A DNA stretch of 64,000 nucleotides from Arthrobacter alpinus (GTDB taxonomy: Bacteria > Actinomycetota > Actinomycetes > Actinomycetales > Micrococcaceae). The stretch spans positions 2,852,001-2,916,000 of the forward strand of contig NZ_CP012677.1 in NCBI RefSeq assembly GCF_001294625.1. Direction: 5' to 3'. Shown one piece after another: positions 54,572-63,663 of the stretch (its first letter is position 1; each line of letters starts with the position of its first letter). Under the pieces are notes generated by a model, which did no database searches, was not told the DNA's origin, and saw only the letters and a list, made by a program, of their open reading frames with translations. Both the position numbers and the translations under genes were made by a program.

Positions 54572-56542
54572 TTACCACTTGCCCTTGCTATTGAAGCTCT
54601 GTCCGCCTTCGTGGCGAGGACGGCGGTCGCCGGCACCGTGGCCGGTGTGGCCCTGGCCGCGGTCGCTGTTGAAGCCGCCGCGCTCTGCACCGCGGTCCGC
54701 ACCGCGGTCCGCACCGCGGTCTGCACCGCGATATCCGCCGCTGCGGTCGCCGTCGAACTTCTTCTTGAAACCGCCCTGGCCGCGGTCGTTACGCTCTCCG
54801 CCACCCTGGTACGGGGCCGCGCCACCGGTGGTGGGGCGGCGGCCCTTGTCCAGCTCGAGGTTGATGAGCTCGCCGCTGATGCGGGTCTTGCTCAGGGCAC
54901 GCCACTGGTCCTTGCTCAGCTCTGCCGGCAATTCCACCAAGGTGTGGTCGGCGCGGATGTCAATGCCGCCGATCTGGGAGGAGGACAGGCCGCCTTCGTT
55001 GGCAATGGCGCCCACGATGGAGCCAGGCATGACACGCTGGCGACGGCCTACAGCAATTCGGTAGGTGGCGTTGCCTTCGGTCAGGGTGCGGGTCGGGCCG
55101 CGTGAGCCGAAGCCGTCCTTGGCGCGTTCCTTCTTCTGGTATTCCGGGGCTGCAGGCAGGTCGTTGACCAGCAGCGGCTGCCCGCCCTGGGCCATGACTG
55201 CTAAGGCAGCGGCGATTTCCGACGCCGGAACGTCGTGCTCCTGCTCGTAGCTGGCAATCAGGTCGCGGAACTTGGCAACGTCCTGGCTGGCCAAGGTCTC
55301 GGTGATCTTCTCAGCGAACTTGCCAAGGCGCAGCGAGTTGATGGTCTCTGCAGACGGCAGGTGCATCTGGTCAACCGGCTGGCGGGTGGCCTTCTCGATG
55401 GCGCGCAGCAGGTACTTCTCGCGCGGTGTCATGAACAGGATTGCGTCACCGGAGCGGCCGGCACGGCCCGTGCGGCCGATGCGGTGCACATAGGACTCGG
55501 TGTCGTGCGGGATGTCATAGTTGATCACGTGGGTGATCCGCTCAACATCCAGACCGCGGGCGGCGACGTCGGTGGCCACCAGTATGTCGATGTGGCCGCT
55601 GCGAAGTGCCTCAATGGTGCGCTCGCGCTGCTGCTGCGGGATGTCGCCGTTGATGGCGGCAGCCTGGAATCCACGCGACTTCAGCTTGTCAGCCAGGTCT
55701 TCCGTGGCCATCTTGGTCCGCACGAACGCGATGACGCCTTCGAACTCTTCAACTTCAAGCACGCGGGTCAGGGCGTCGAGCTTGTGCGGGCCCATGACCT
55801 GCAGGTATCGCTGGCGGGTGTTGGCGCCGGTGGTGGTCTTGGACTTGACCGTCACTTCTGCCGGGTTGTTCAGGTACTGCTTGGAGATGCGGCGAATCGC
55901 GCCGGGCATCGTGGCCGAGAACAGGGCAACCTGCTTTTCCTTCGGCGTCTTGGACAGGATCTGCTCAACGTCTTCGGCAAAGCCCATGCGCAGCATCTCA
56001 TCGGCTTCATCCAACACCAGGTACTGCAGGTTGGAGAGGTCCAGCGACCCCTTAGACAGGTGGTCGATGACGCGGCCGGGGGTGCCGACAACAACCTGTG
56101 CGCCGCGGCGCAGGCCGGCCAGCTGAGGGCCGTAAGCGGAGCCACCGTAGACAGGCAGGACGCTGAAGTTGTCCATGTGCTTGGCGTAGGAGGTGAAAGC
56201 TTCGGCAACCTGCAGCGCAAGCTCGCGGGTCGGTGCCAGGACAAGGATCTGGGTGTCCTTGGTGGGGCCGTTGAGGTCCATCAACTCAGCCATGCGGGAC
56301 AGGGCAGGAACGGCGAATGCTGCCGTCTTGCCGGTACCGGTCTGGGCGAGGCCAACGACGTCGCGGCCTTCGAGCAGCAGCGGGATGGTGGCGGCCTGGA
56401 TGGGTGAGGGCTTCTCGTAGCCAACATCACTCAGGGCGGACAGCACGCGGCCGTCAATGCCGAGGTCGGCAAAAGTAAGTTCCGGTACTTCTTCCGTGGA
56501 CACGGAAGCGTTCTCAGTGGATTCGGTAGTATTTTCGGGCAT
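54572..56542 (-). CDS. deaD: DEAD-box RNA helicase, DeaD/CsdA type
   Basis: ATP-dependent RNA helicase involved in ribosome assembly and mRNA decay, often cold-induced. The 656-residue protein has the Q motif GYEKPSPIQ, Walker A AQTGTGKT, DEADEM, SAT and HRIGRTGRAG. A DbpA-like RNA-binding domain follows near residues 500-570 (IAVGRRQRVMPGSIVGAIAN, IDIRADHTLVELPAELS). The last 70 residues are Arg/Gly-rich with ADRG repeats. The ATG at 56542 (MPENTTE) is preferred; longer readings such as MNEDILT (56563) exist. A leader of about 360 bases lies upstream, which fits a cold-regulated 5' UTR, but the regulation is not shown. Confidence 0.94.
   Translation of the reverse strand: MPENTTESTENASVSTEEVPELTFADLGIDGRVLSALSDVGYEKPSPIQAATIPLLLEGRDVVGLAQTGTGKTAAFAVPALSRMAELMDLNGPTKDTQILVLAPTRELALQVAEAFTSYAKHMDNFSVLPVYGGSAYGPQLAGLRRGAQVVVGTPGRVIDHLSKGSLDLSNLQYLVLDEADEMLRMGFAEDVEQILSKTPKEKQVALFSATMPGAIRRISKQYLNNPAEVTVKSKTTTGANTRQRYLQVMGPHKLDALTRVLEVEEFEGVIAFVRTKMATEDLADKLKSRGFQAAAINGDIPQQQRERTIEALRSGHIDILVATDVAARGLDVERITHVINYDIPHDTESYVHRIGRTGRAGRSGDAILFMTPREKYLLRAIEKATRQPVDQMHLPSAETINSLRLGKFAEKITETLASQDVAKFRDLIASYEQEHDVPASEIAAALAVMAQGGQPLLVNDLPAAPEYQKKERAKDGFGSRGPTRTLTEGNATYRIAVGRRQRVMPGSIVGAIANEGGLSSSQIGGIDIRADHTLVELPAELSKDQWRALSKTRISGELINLELDKGRRPTTGGAAPYQGGGERNDRGQGGFKKKFDGDRSGGYRGADRGADRGADRGAERGGFNSDRGQGHTGHGAGDRRPRHEGGQSFNSKGKW
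54687..54734 (-). repeat. deaD: 12-base tandem repeat in helicase gene
   Basis: Four copies of a 12-base unit (plus-strand GCACCGCGGTCC, the last two diverged) encode ADRG repeats in the RNA-binding tail. Copy number could vary by slippage. Confidence 0.8.
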
Positions 56543-56905
56543 GGTCAAGATGTCCTCATTCATAGGGCCAGGCGGCAATGAACACCGCATTGGAAGAAAT
56601 CCAGCCTCTACTAGGCATCCCGGGCAGGATCTCGCGCCATGTGCGCACCGTGGGTACGGCCGCCAATGCTGACACAAGGTCACCACTGTATGACGTTTCT
56701 TTGCCGGCAATCCCCTATGAACGCTACTTGCCCGCCTAAAAAACTATGCGGGCCCCATACACTTCAGGCTCCTGCCTCAAAAATTGGGCAGAAAATAAAA
56801 GGAGATACCGGAGTGGGGGATATTTAAATTGTAGGGCATACGTTAGACAATCAACATGGCAAACGTCGATGAGTCATCGTGAGTTTCGGCACACACCCTT
56901 GCCGC
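56543..56905 (-). promoter_or_regulatory. leader region of DEAD-box helicase
   Basis: This 363-base gap holds the helicase promoter and a long leader. It is more AT-rich than its surroundings near 56790-56830. A small hairpin GCCCGC/GCGGGC (56730-56753) is visible. Such leaders often contain cold-responsive structures in deaD-type genes. No other coding sequence is supported, and I found no clear terminator for the MOSC gene. Confidence 0.5.
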
Positions 56906-57565
56906 CTACTGTTCGCGGGCCAGGATCCGGTCGAAGTAAGGCCAATAGTTCGCGGACAGTTGCAATTCCCCGGCGGCATGCAGCTCCTGCAGCGTGTGCA
57001 CGTCCGCCGGCGTGGGGTTTGAGAAGAACTTACCCACCGTGATGCCGTGGTCAGGGGTGTACTCAATCTCGATGGCGTCCCCCGCCTGCAGTTTCCCTTT
57101 GCGCAGCACGCGCATATAGCTGCCAATCCGTCCGACCTCGGTGAACCTTTTCACCCAGCGCGGCTCGCCCATACGGCGGGCAAACGTGGCGCACGGGACA
57201 CGCGGCGAGGTCACCTCCAACAGCACGTTTTCACCGATCCTCCAGCGCTGCCCGATCACGGCGCCGGAAGTGTCGATCCCACGGGTACGCAGGTTCTCAC
57301 CAAAGAGGCCCGGCTGGATGTCCCGGCCCAGCTCCGCCGCCCAGTAATCGGCATCCTCCTGGGCGTAGGCGTAGATTGCCTGGTCCAGGCCGCCGTGGTT
57401 TTTCCGGTCCGCCTGGAGGTCACCGTACAGGCCCAGCGGGCGCACCGGGACCGGCCCCTCGATGGGACGCTTGTCAATGGCGGTCACGCCCACGGCACCC
57501 TCATCGGGGTGCAGTTCGTGGACGCGGCAGACAGCCAGGACGGAGCCGGCGGGTAAATCAGTCAT
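56906..57565 (-). CDS. MOSC-domain protein
   Basis: A 219-residue MOSC (molybdenum cofactor sulfurase C-terminal) protein, related to E. coli YiiM/YuaD, which acts on sulfur or reductive detoxification using a bound cofactor. It has DRKNHGGLDQAIYAYAQEDA, GLFGENLRTRGID and ITSPRVPCATFARRM-like TSPRVPCATFARRM with the conserved cysteine. The ATG at 57565 overlaps the MFS stop by eight bases, so it is translated with the PadR-MFS operon. Confidence 0.9.
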   Translation of the reverse strand: MTDLPAGSVLAVCRVHELHPDEGAVGVTAIDKRPIEGPVPVRPLGLYGDLQADRKNHGGLDQAIYAYAQEDADYWAAELGRDIQPGLFGENLRTRGIDTSGAVIGQRWRIGENVLLEVTSPRVPCATFARRMGEPRWVKRFTEVGRIGSYMRVLRKGKLQAGDAIEIEYTPDHGITVGKFFSNPTPADVHTLQELHAAGELQLSANYWPYFDRILAREQ

Positions 57566-59054
57566 GGCACCAATCTCCGGCAACACCCGCACGCCGTTCC
57601 GCTGGAGCATCCTCGCCAGGGTCAGATTCGGAGGCCCACCGCGGCAGGAACGACGCCGCAATCGCCGCGAGCACCATGCCGCCGGCCATCATCCACATGG
57701 TGGAGGTGAATCCGTCAATGAACACCGTCGACTTGCTGGTGGCCGTGCTGGATTCCAGGCCGTTGAAGAAGATGGTTCCGATGATCGCCACGCCAAGTGC
57801 TCCCGAGAGCTGGCTGGTGGTGTTGAACAGCCCGGAGGCGCTGCCGGCGAATTTGGTGGGGACCTCGGAGAGCACAAAGATGCCCACGGGTGCCACCACC
57901 ATGCCAAAACCGGCCCCGCTGAGGGCAAGACCGGCCAGTAGGTGCCAGGGGGTCACTGTTCCACCCACTGCTTGAACGGTAAAGATCAGCACCACAAAGC
58001 CGGCAGCGATCACCAGCGGCCCCAGCTGCAACACCACGCGGCCAATCTTCTTGGCCAAGATGGCCGCGGAGATCCCTGCCAGGACCGGCACCATGACAGA
58101 GAACGGAATCATGGTCAGCCCCGCCTTCAAGATCGGGTACTCCAGACCCAGCTGCAGGAACAGGGTCTGGATCAAGAAGAAGCCGTTCATGGGGATGAAG
58201 AACAAGAACATCATGGCAATACCTGCGGCAAAGGGGCGGCTCTTGAACAAGGAAATTGCCACCAACGGCTCGCCCCCGTTCCTCTCCTCACGCCACTGCA
58301 ACAGCACGAAGCCCACAAGCACCAGCACACCAAACCCCATCATCAGGAACGTCCACAGCGGCCAATTTTCCTCCCGGCCCATGGTCAGCGGGTACAGTAT
58401 GGCCAACATTCCCACGGCCAGGACCACAACGCCGGACAAGTCCAGTTTGTGCCGCACCGGCGCTTTCGATTCCGGCACGAACTTGACGGCGCAGATCACG
58501 GCAAAGATGCCCACGGGGATGTTGACAAAGAAGATGGTGCGCCAGCCCCATCCGAAGATGTTCGCGTCGGTCAAGATGGCACCCAGAATGGGCCCGGAAA
58601 CGGCAGCAACACCTGCCAGGGCGGAGAACCCGGCCATGGCACCTGCTCGCTCGGACGGTTTGTACATGACCTGCAAGCTGGAGAGCACTTGGGGGATCAT
58701 GGCGGCGGAGGCAAAGCCCTGCAGCGCACGGGAGGCAATGAGCATTTCCGGGTTCATGGCCATGCCGCACAGCACGGATGCCACCGTGAATACCACTAGG
58801 CCGATGATGAAGACCTTTTTGCGCCCGTAGATGTCACCTAAACGGGATCCTGTGATCAGTCCTATGGCCAAGGCCAGCGTGTAGGAGGCCACCATCCACT
58901 GCAGCTCGGCGTTCTGGGCGCCCAGTGCACGTTCAATGTCGGGCAGCGCCACGTTGACGATCGTGGCGTCAAGCAGTTCCATGAACGAGGCCATGAACAG
59001 GGAGATCAGGGCGACGGTGCGTGCCTTGCCAATGGGTGGAGCAGTGGATTTCAT
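57558..59054 (-). CDS. MFS multidrug efflux transporter (DHA2 type)
   Basis: A 498-residue transporter with 14 spans: FMELLDATIVNVALPDIERAL, GSRLGDIYGRKKVFIIGLVV (motif A), and GPILGAILTDANIFGWGWRT (motif C). The start is the ATG at 59054 with GAGGA upstream; the longer frame to 59114 has no ribosome site. It is downstream of a PadR regulator (83 bases) and upstream of the overlapping MOSC gene. It pairs with the similar PadR/MFS unit at 21995-24098. Confidence 0.93.
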   Translation of the reverse strand: MKSTAPPIGKARTVALISLFMASFMELLDATIVNVALPDIERALGAQNAELQWMVASYTLALAIGLITGSRLGDIYGRKKVFIIGLVVFTVASVLCGMAMNPEMLIASRALQGFASAAMIPQVLSSLQVMYKPSERAGAMAGFSALAGVAAVSGPILGAILTDANIFGWGWRTIFFVNIPVGIFAVICAVKFVPESKAPVRHKLDLSGVVVLAVGMLAILYPLTMGREENWPLWTFLMMGFGVLVLVGFVLLQWREERNGGEPLVAISLFKSRPFAAGIAMMFLFFIPMNGFFLIQTLFLQLGLEYPILKAGLTMIPFSVMVPVLAGISAAILAKKIGRVVLQLGPLVIAAGFVVLIFTVQAVGGTVTPWHLLAGLALSGAGFGMVVAPVGIFVLSEVPTKFAGSASGLFNTTSQLSGALGVAIIGTIFFNGLESSTATSKSTVFIDGFTSTMWMMAGGMVLAAIAASFLPRWASESDPGEDAPAERRAGVAGDWCHD

Positions 59055-59136
59055 GCGTGATTCCTCGTCGAGTGATGGTGTGCAAAGTTGTGGCGGTCGG
59101 CTGGATCTGGACAAGCTCGATCACCCGGCGGCCAGA

Positions 59137-59745
59137 TCACAGGGGCAGCTCGTTGGCGCGGGTCAGTTCGGCCAGAGATTCCCGGGTCCAGGTCATGGTG
59201 CCGGTCTCCAGCGCCGCGAGGACGTCGTCGATGAAATCGAGCTCGGTGGCGCGGGTGCGGCACAGGAGTTCGGCATCCAGCAGGAGAATGCTTGGCAGGC
59301 ACGTGGAGCCGTGGGTGATTTCATCCAGCAGCCCGGCCACTTCTGCAGCCACCAGCTCGCGGCGGCTTGCCAGCAACTCCTGCAATTTTTCCGGTGTCAG
59401 GATAGGGGCGTGGGCCAGGGCGGCATAGAAGTCGGGAAAGCCGCGCGTGGGAACGGACAGCATGTCGGTGAGCCAGCCGTAGGCGGTGGCGCGTCCGGTG
59501 TCGGTAATTTCATACACCGAGCGTTCGGGACGCACCCCGTCCCGCTCAACCTCACAAATGCGGATCATCCCGTCACGGCTCAGCCGTTCGATGGTGCTGT
59601 AGAGGCTGGCACGCTGGCTGACATTGATGACCTTGTCCTTGCCGCGCAAGGCGATCAGCTGTTGCATGCGGTAAGGGTGCATGGGCGCTTCTTCAAGCAG
59701 CGCAAGCACGGCCAAAGCCAGGGAAGACCGTTTAGTCATAGTCAT
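59137..59745 (-). CDS. PadR-family transcriptional regulator
   Basis: A 202-residue regulator with the PadR helix-turn-helix (LALLEEAPMHPYRMQQLIAL, RASLYSTIERLSRDGMIRIC, RSVYEITDTGRATAYGWLTD) and a helical C-terminal Vir domain. It controls the MFS-MOSC genes. It probably has no ribosome site and starts at or near ATG 59745, inside the inverted repeat 59740-59769. Confidence 0.88.
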   Translation of the reverse strand: MTMTKRSSLALAVLALLEEAPMHPYRMQQLIALRGKDKVINVSQRASLYSTIERLSRDGMIRICEVERDGVRPERSVYEITDTGRATAYGWLTDMLSVPTRGFPDFYAALAHAPILTPEKLQELLASRRELVAAEVAGLLDEITHGSTCLPSILLLDAELLCRTRATELDFIDDVLAALETGTMTWTRESLAELTRANELPL

Positions 59746-59769
59746 AATATTACTAATAAGTTCATGACT
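59740..59769. promoter_or_regulatory. probable PadR operator
   Basis: Half-sites AGTCATAA and TCATGACT (seven of eight complementary) are separated by 14 AT-rich bases and overlap the 5' end of the PadR gene. Autoregulation by binding here is inferred. Confidence 0.5.
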
Positions 59770-59796
59770 ACATAAGTTGGATGAGTATGTCCTCGC

Positions 59797-60471
59797 TCAC
59801 GGGGCGAAACGGTACCCCATGCCGGCCTCGGTGAGCAGGTGCACGGGATTGGCGGGGTCCTGCTCCAGCTTTCGCCGCAATTGAGCCATGTACACGCGCA
59901 AGTAGTGGGTTTCCTTGGCATAAGCCGGACCCCACACCTCGGAGAGGATCTGCTGCTGGCTGACCAGCCGGCCGGGATTGCGCACCAGCAGCTCCAACAC
60001 GCTCCACTCGGTGGGGGTCATCCGCACCGGTTCCCCGGCGCGGGTGACCCGCTTGTTGGCCAGGTCCACGGTGAATTCCGCCGTCTCCACGAGCGGTTCG
60101 GCCGCGGTAGTTCCAGCCCTCCGTGACGCCGCACGCAGCCGGGCCAGCAGCTCGTCCAGCCCAAACGGCTTGGTCACGTAGTCGTCAGCGCCGGCGTCCA
60201 GCGCCTGAACTTTGTCGTGTGAGCCGTGCCGGGCGGAAAGCACGATGATGGGAACGTCGGTCCAGCCACGCAACCCGGCAATCACCTCAAGCCCGTCCAT
60301 ATCCGGCAGCCCCAGATCCAGCACGACGACGTCGATCGGGTGAGTTTGGGCCGCCAGTAACGCCGCGGTCCCGTTGTGCGCCGGCACCACGATGTAGCCG
60401 TGGGCGTGCAAGTTGATTTGCAGGGCCCGCAGGATCTGTGGTTCGTCGTCGACGATTAAAACGGTGGTCAC
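59797..60471 (-). CDS. kdpE: KdpE response regulator
   Basis: OmpR-family response regulator for the Kdp potassium system. The 224 residues include the receiver domain (VLIVDDEPQILRALQINLHA, phospho-Asp in VVVLDLGLPDMDGL, conserved lysine in DDYVTKPFGLDELLARL) and the winged-helix output domain (TPTEWSVLELLVRNPGRLVS, HYLRVYMAQLRRKLEQDPAN). Its start overlaps the kdpD stop by four bases. Downstream of kdpBC. Confidence 0.95.
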   Translation of the reverse strand: MTTVLIVDDEPQILRALQINLHAHGYIVVPAHNGTAALLAAQTHPIDVVVLDLGLPDMDGLEVIAGLRGWTDVPIIVLSARHGSHDKVQALDAGADDYVTKPFGLDELLARLRAASRRAGTTAAEPLVETAEFTVDLANKRVTRAGEPVRMTPTEWSVLELLVRNPGRLVSQQQILSEVWGPAYAKETHYLRVYMAQLRRKLEQDPANPVHLLTEAGMGYRFAP

Positions 60472-63041
60472 GGTGATTCCCTCTTCGTGCGGCCGGGATA
60501 GCCGGCGTCAGTATTTTTGGTGCCGGTGGACAGGGGGAGCCGAATGATCATGGTGAGCCCGCCGCCGGGAGTTTCCTCGGCGTTAAGAACTCCTCCCATA
60601 ATTTCGGTAAACCCCTTGGCTACAGCCAGCCCCAGCCCCACACCGGTGCCGCCCTGTGCCCCATAGGAGACGTCGTCGAGCCTTTGGAAAGGACGAAACA
60701 TGGCCACCACATTGGCCGCGGGGACGCCTTTACCGTGGTCAACTATGCGCAGCTCGCTGGCAGGGCGGCCGTTCACCGTGGCACTGCCGCTGCCACCCAC
60801 GGAGCCCACAACAGTGATATCGGAGCCCGGCGCATATTTCACAGCATTCTCCACCACGTTGGCGATCACCCGTTCCAGGAGCCCTGGATCTGCCTCGATG
60901 GGAGGCATGTTGGCCGGCAACTCAATGCGCACCCGCCCCGCCGGGACGCCGTGAAGGGCTGCGGGCAGTACCTCGGGCCAGGTGACTGGGCCCATGATCG
61001 GGGAGACCATGTCTGCGCTCAGCCGTGACATGTCCAACAGGTTACCAACGAGGGCGTCCATCCGGTCCGCATAGTGCTCAATGGTGGCCAGCAGCTCTGC
61101 CTCATCCTCCGGGTCAAAGTGCACGGCCGTCTGCCGCAGGCTGCTCACGGCCAGCTTGATACCTGCCAGCGGGGTGCGTAAATCATGGGAGACGGCCCGC
61201 AGCACGGAGGTGCGGATCGTGTTGTCCTGGCTCAGTTGCTGGTTCTCGCGTTGGCTGAGCGTCAGCGCCTCACGCTGTCCCAGGGCAATCAGGTGCGCTC
61301 CAAAGGCACCGAGCAGGCGGCGGTCGCTGGCGGGCAGGACCTTCCCACTGAGCCCCAACACCAGGCGTTCGGAAATTTCCGCTACATTGTCCGCCTCTGC
61401 GGGGCTTTCTGGCGGTTCCTCGCCCACAAAGGCGTCGGTGGTCCAGGTGCTCAGATCCGTTCCCTCTCCGCTGAAGAGCACCACCGAGCGCATACCAAAG
61501 TGTTCACGTACCTGTTCCAGGAACACTTGCACCGTGTCCTGCGAGGCGAGGATGCCGCGGGCCAGTTCACTGAGTGTGGCCGCCTCGGCGCTTGCCTTGC
61601 TGGCCTCTCGGGAACGCCGCGCTGACCGGTCGACGGCGAGCGCCACAGCCACTGCCACCACCAAGAAAACGAGTAGCGCCACCAAATTTTCCGGATCGTG
61701 GATGGTCAGCGTGCCCACCGGCGGGGCGGCGAAAAAGTTCAGGAGCAGGCTGCTCCAGACGGCGGCCACAACCGCCGGCCACAACCCGCCCACCAGAGCC
61801 ACCGTGATGGTGGCGGCGAACTGGATGATCATGGTCAGTTGCAGGCTGAGCCCGTCCGTGAGGTACTGCACCAGCACGGGCAGCACCACCGCCATGGCGA
61901 ATCCGGCGATGACTCGTTTCTTGTTCAAGTCCCCGCGGCTGAGTTGGGGACGGCTTTTACCGCCTAGGGGATGGGGCACCATGTGCACGTCCATGTCGCC
62001 GGCGTCGCGCACCACCCTAGCACCGACTCCGGGACTTGCGAAGACGCCCAGGAGCGGTTTCCTGCGTGAAGAACCAATCACGATTTGGGTGGCGCCCACG
62101 CTGCGGGCAAAGTCCAGCAACGCCCGGGCGGGGTCTTCCCCACCCACAGAATGATAGGTGCCGCCAAGATCTGTGACCAGCTGGCGCTGACTTTCCAACG
62201 CCAGCGGCACCTCTCCTGCCACCCCGTCGGAGCGGGGAATATGGACGGCCATGAGTTCGCCGCCGCTGACCCGGCTCAGAATCCTGGCGGCCCGCCGCAG
62301 CAGGACCTCGCCCTCCAGCCCTCCGGTCAGACCCACCACAATCCGCTCGCGGGTGGGCCAGCTGGCCTCGATCCCCTGGCTTTGCCGGTATGCGGCAACA
62401 CCCTCTTCCACCCTGTCGGCCAGCCACAGCAGCGCCAGTTCACGCAGGGCTGTCAGGTTGCCCAGCCGGAAGTAGTTGGCTAGCGCCGCATCCACCTTGT
62501 CGCGAGCGTAGACGTTGCCGGCGCTCAGGCGTTGCCGCAGCAGCTCCGGTGGGATGTCCACCAGCTCAATCTGGTCTGCCCGGCGGACCATTTCATCGGG
62601 GATGGTTTCCTGCTGTCGGACGCCGGTGATGGTTTCCACCACGTCGCCCAGTGAGGCCAGGTGCTGGACGTTGACAGTGGAATACACGTCGATGCCTGCG
62701 GCGAGCAATTCCTCCACATCCTGCCAGCGTTTGGCGTTGCCGGCGCCTGGAATGTTGGAGTGGGCGTACTCATCGACGAGGGCCAGGGCCGGCCTGCGGG
62801 CCAGCAGTGCTGGCACGTCCAGCTCTTCAAAGTCTGCGCCGCGGTAGCTGATTTTCCTGACGGGGAGCTGTTCCAGCCCCTCCAGCTGGAGCCGGGTTTG
62901 CACGCGTCCGTGGTCCAGGACAATGCCTGCCACCACGTCAACCCCGGCCACCACCTGGGCGTGAGCTTCCTCCAACATGGAGTAGGTTTTGCCCACGCCG
63001 GGGGCCGCCCCCAGAAAAACCCTCAATATGCCGCGCGTCAT
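60468..63041 (-). CDS. kdpD: KdpD sensor kinase
   Basis: Turgor/potassium-responsive sensor kinase of 857 residues. The N-terminal KdpD domain has the Walker-like GAAPGVGKTYSMLEEAH, followed by a universal-stress-protein domain (IVVGLTGGLEGEVLLRRAARI). Four close membrane spans lie near residues 380-480. A GAF-like part follows, then the HisKA domain with LRAVSHDLRTPLAGIKLAVS (phospho-His) and the HATPase with VENAVKYAPGSDI and GTGVGLGLAVAKGF. It signals to KdpE. Confidence 0.95.
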   Translation of the reverse strand: MTRGILRVFLGAAPGVGKTYSMLEEAHAQVVAGVDVVAGIVLDHGRVQTRLQLEGLEQLPVRKISYRGADFEELDVPALLARRPALALVDEYAHSNIPGAGNAKRWQDVEELLAAGIDVYSTVNVQHLASLGDVVETITGVRQQETIPDEMVRRADQIELVDIPPELLRQRLSAGNVYARDKVDAALANYFRLGNLTALRELALLWLADRVEEGVAAYRQSQGIEASWPTRERIVVGLTGGLEGEVLLRRAARILSRVSGGELMAVHIPRSDGVAGEVPLALESQRQLVTDLGGTYHSVGGEDPARALLDFARSVGATQIVIGSSRRKPLLGVFASPGVGARVVRDAGDMDVHMVPHPLGGKSRPQLSRGDLNKKRVIAGFAMAVVLPVLVQYLTDGLSLQLTMIIQFAATITVALVGGLWPAVVAAVWSSLLLNFFAAPPVGTLTIHDPENLVALLVFLVVAVAVALAVDRSARRSREASKASAEAATLSELARGILASQDTVQVFLEQVREHFGMRSVVLFSGEGTDLSTWTTDAFVGEEPPESPAEADNVAEISERLVLGLSGKVLPASDRRLLGAFGAHLIALGQREALTLSQRENQQLSQDNTIRTSVLRAVSHDLRTPLAGIKLAVSSLRQTAVHFDPEDEAELLATIEHYADRMDALVGNLLDMSRLSADMVSPIMGPVTWPEVLPAALHGVPAGRVRIELPANMPPIEADPGLLERVIANVVENAVKYAPGSDITVVGSVGGSGSATVNGRPASELRIVDHGKGVPAANVVAMFRPFQRLDDVSYGAQGGTGVGLGLAVAKGFTEIMGGVLNAEETPGGGLTMIIRLPLSTGTKNTDAGYPGRTKRESP

Positions 63042-63077
63042 ACCCTTATTCTCGCAGTACTTCTGTGATTTCCACCG

Positions 63078-63659
63078 CTAGGGCGTGCCCAGGACCTGAA
63101 AAAGCGCCGCGTTCAGCGTGGTGGTGTTCACCGATGGCTGTCCCAGGAACGCGTTGATCCCTGAGCTGGTGTTCGCCGCTACCAGCTCCTTCACTTTGGC
63201 CTCACCGAGTCCGGTGGCCTCAGCGACCCGGGAGACTTGCAAGGCGGCGTAGGCCGGGGAGATGTCCGGGTCCAGGCCGGAGCCGCTGGCTGTCACGGCG
63301 TCGATGGGCACCGCGTCCGGGGACACTTTTTCGCGAGCTGCCACCTCGGCCCGGTTCGTGGCGATGGCCTCGATCAGGGCCGGCTGGTTGGGCCCCAAGT
63401 TGCTGGCCGAGGACACCGCAGCATCCCACTCCACTGCGGAGGGCCGGGGGTAAAAGAAGTTCTGGCCGGTGACGGGCTGGGCTAGCCGCGAGGAACCGGC
63501 GGCTTTCCCATCCACCGTGATGATGGAACCGTTGGCTTGGGCCGGGGCCACCACTTGGCCAATCCCAAAGATCAGCACCGGGTAGGCCAGGCCCAGCAGC
63601 AAGGTGGCACACAGCAGGAAACGAAGCGCGGTCAGGAGTTGGCGTGCGTAGGCGTTCAT
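63078..63659 (-). CDS. kdpC: potassium-transporting ATPase subunit KdpC
   Basis: Small membrane-anchored subunit of the high-affinity KdpFABC pump. The 193-residue product has one N-terminal span (LRFLLCATLLLGLAYPVLIF) and the family pattern RLAQPVTGQNFFYPRPSAVEW, TASGSGLDPDISPAYAALQVSR. The ATG at 63659 is four bases after the kdpB stop (63664-63666); the upstream in-frame start lies inside kdpB. Confidence 0.94.
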   Translation of the reverse strand: MNAYARQLLTALRFLLCATLLLGLAYPVLIFGIGQVVAPAQANGSIITVDGKAAGSSRLAQPVTGQNFFYPRPSAVEWDAAVSSASNLGPNQPALIEAIATNRAEVAAREKVSPDAVPIDAVTASGSGLDPDISPAYAALQVSRVAEATGLGEAKVKELVAANTSSGINAFLGQPSVNTTTLNAALFQVLGTP

Positions 63660-63663
63660 AGTG

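Noticed and set aside
54500..55105. Plus-strand 201-codon ORF
   Set aside because: Reads through the helicase terminator and the ADRG repeat in antisense; repetitive composition only.
55235..56407. Plus-strand 390-codon ORF
   Set aside because: Antisense to the DEAD-box helicase, which contains all helicase motifs.
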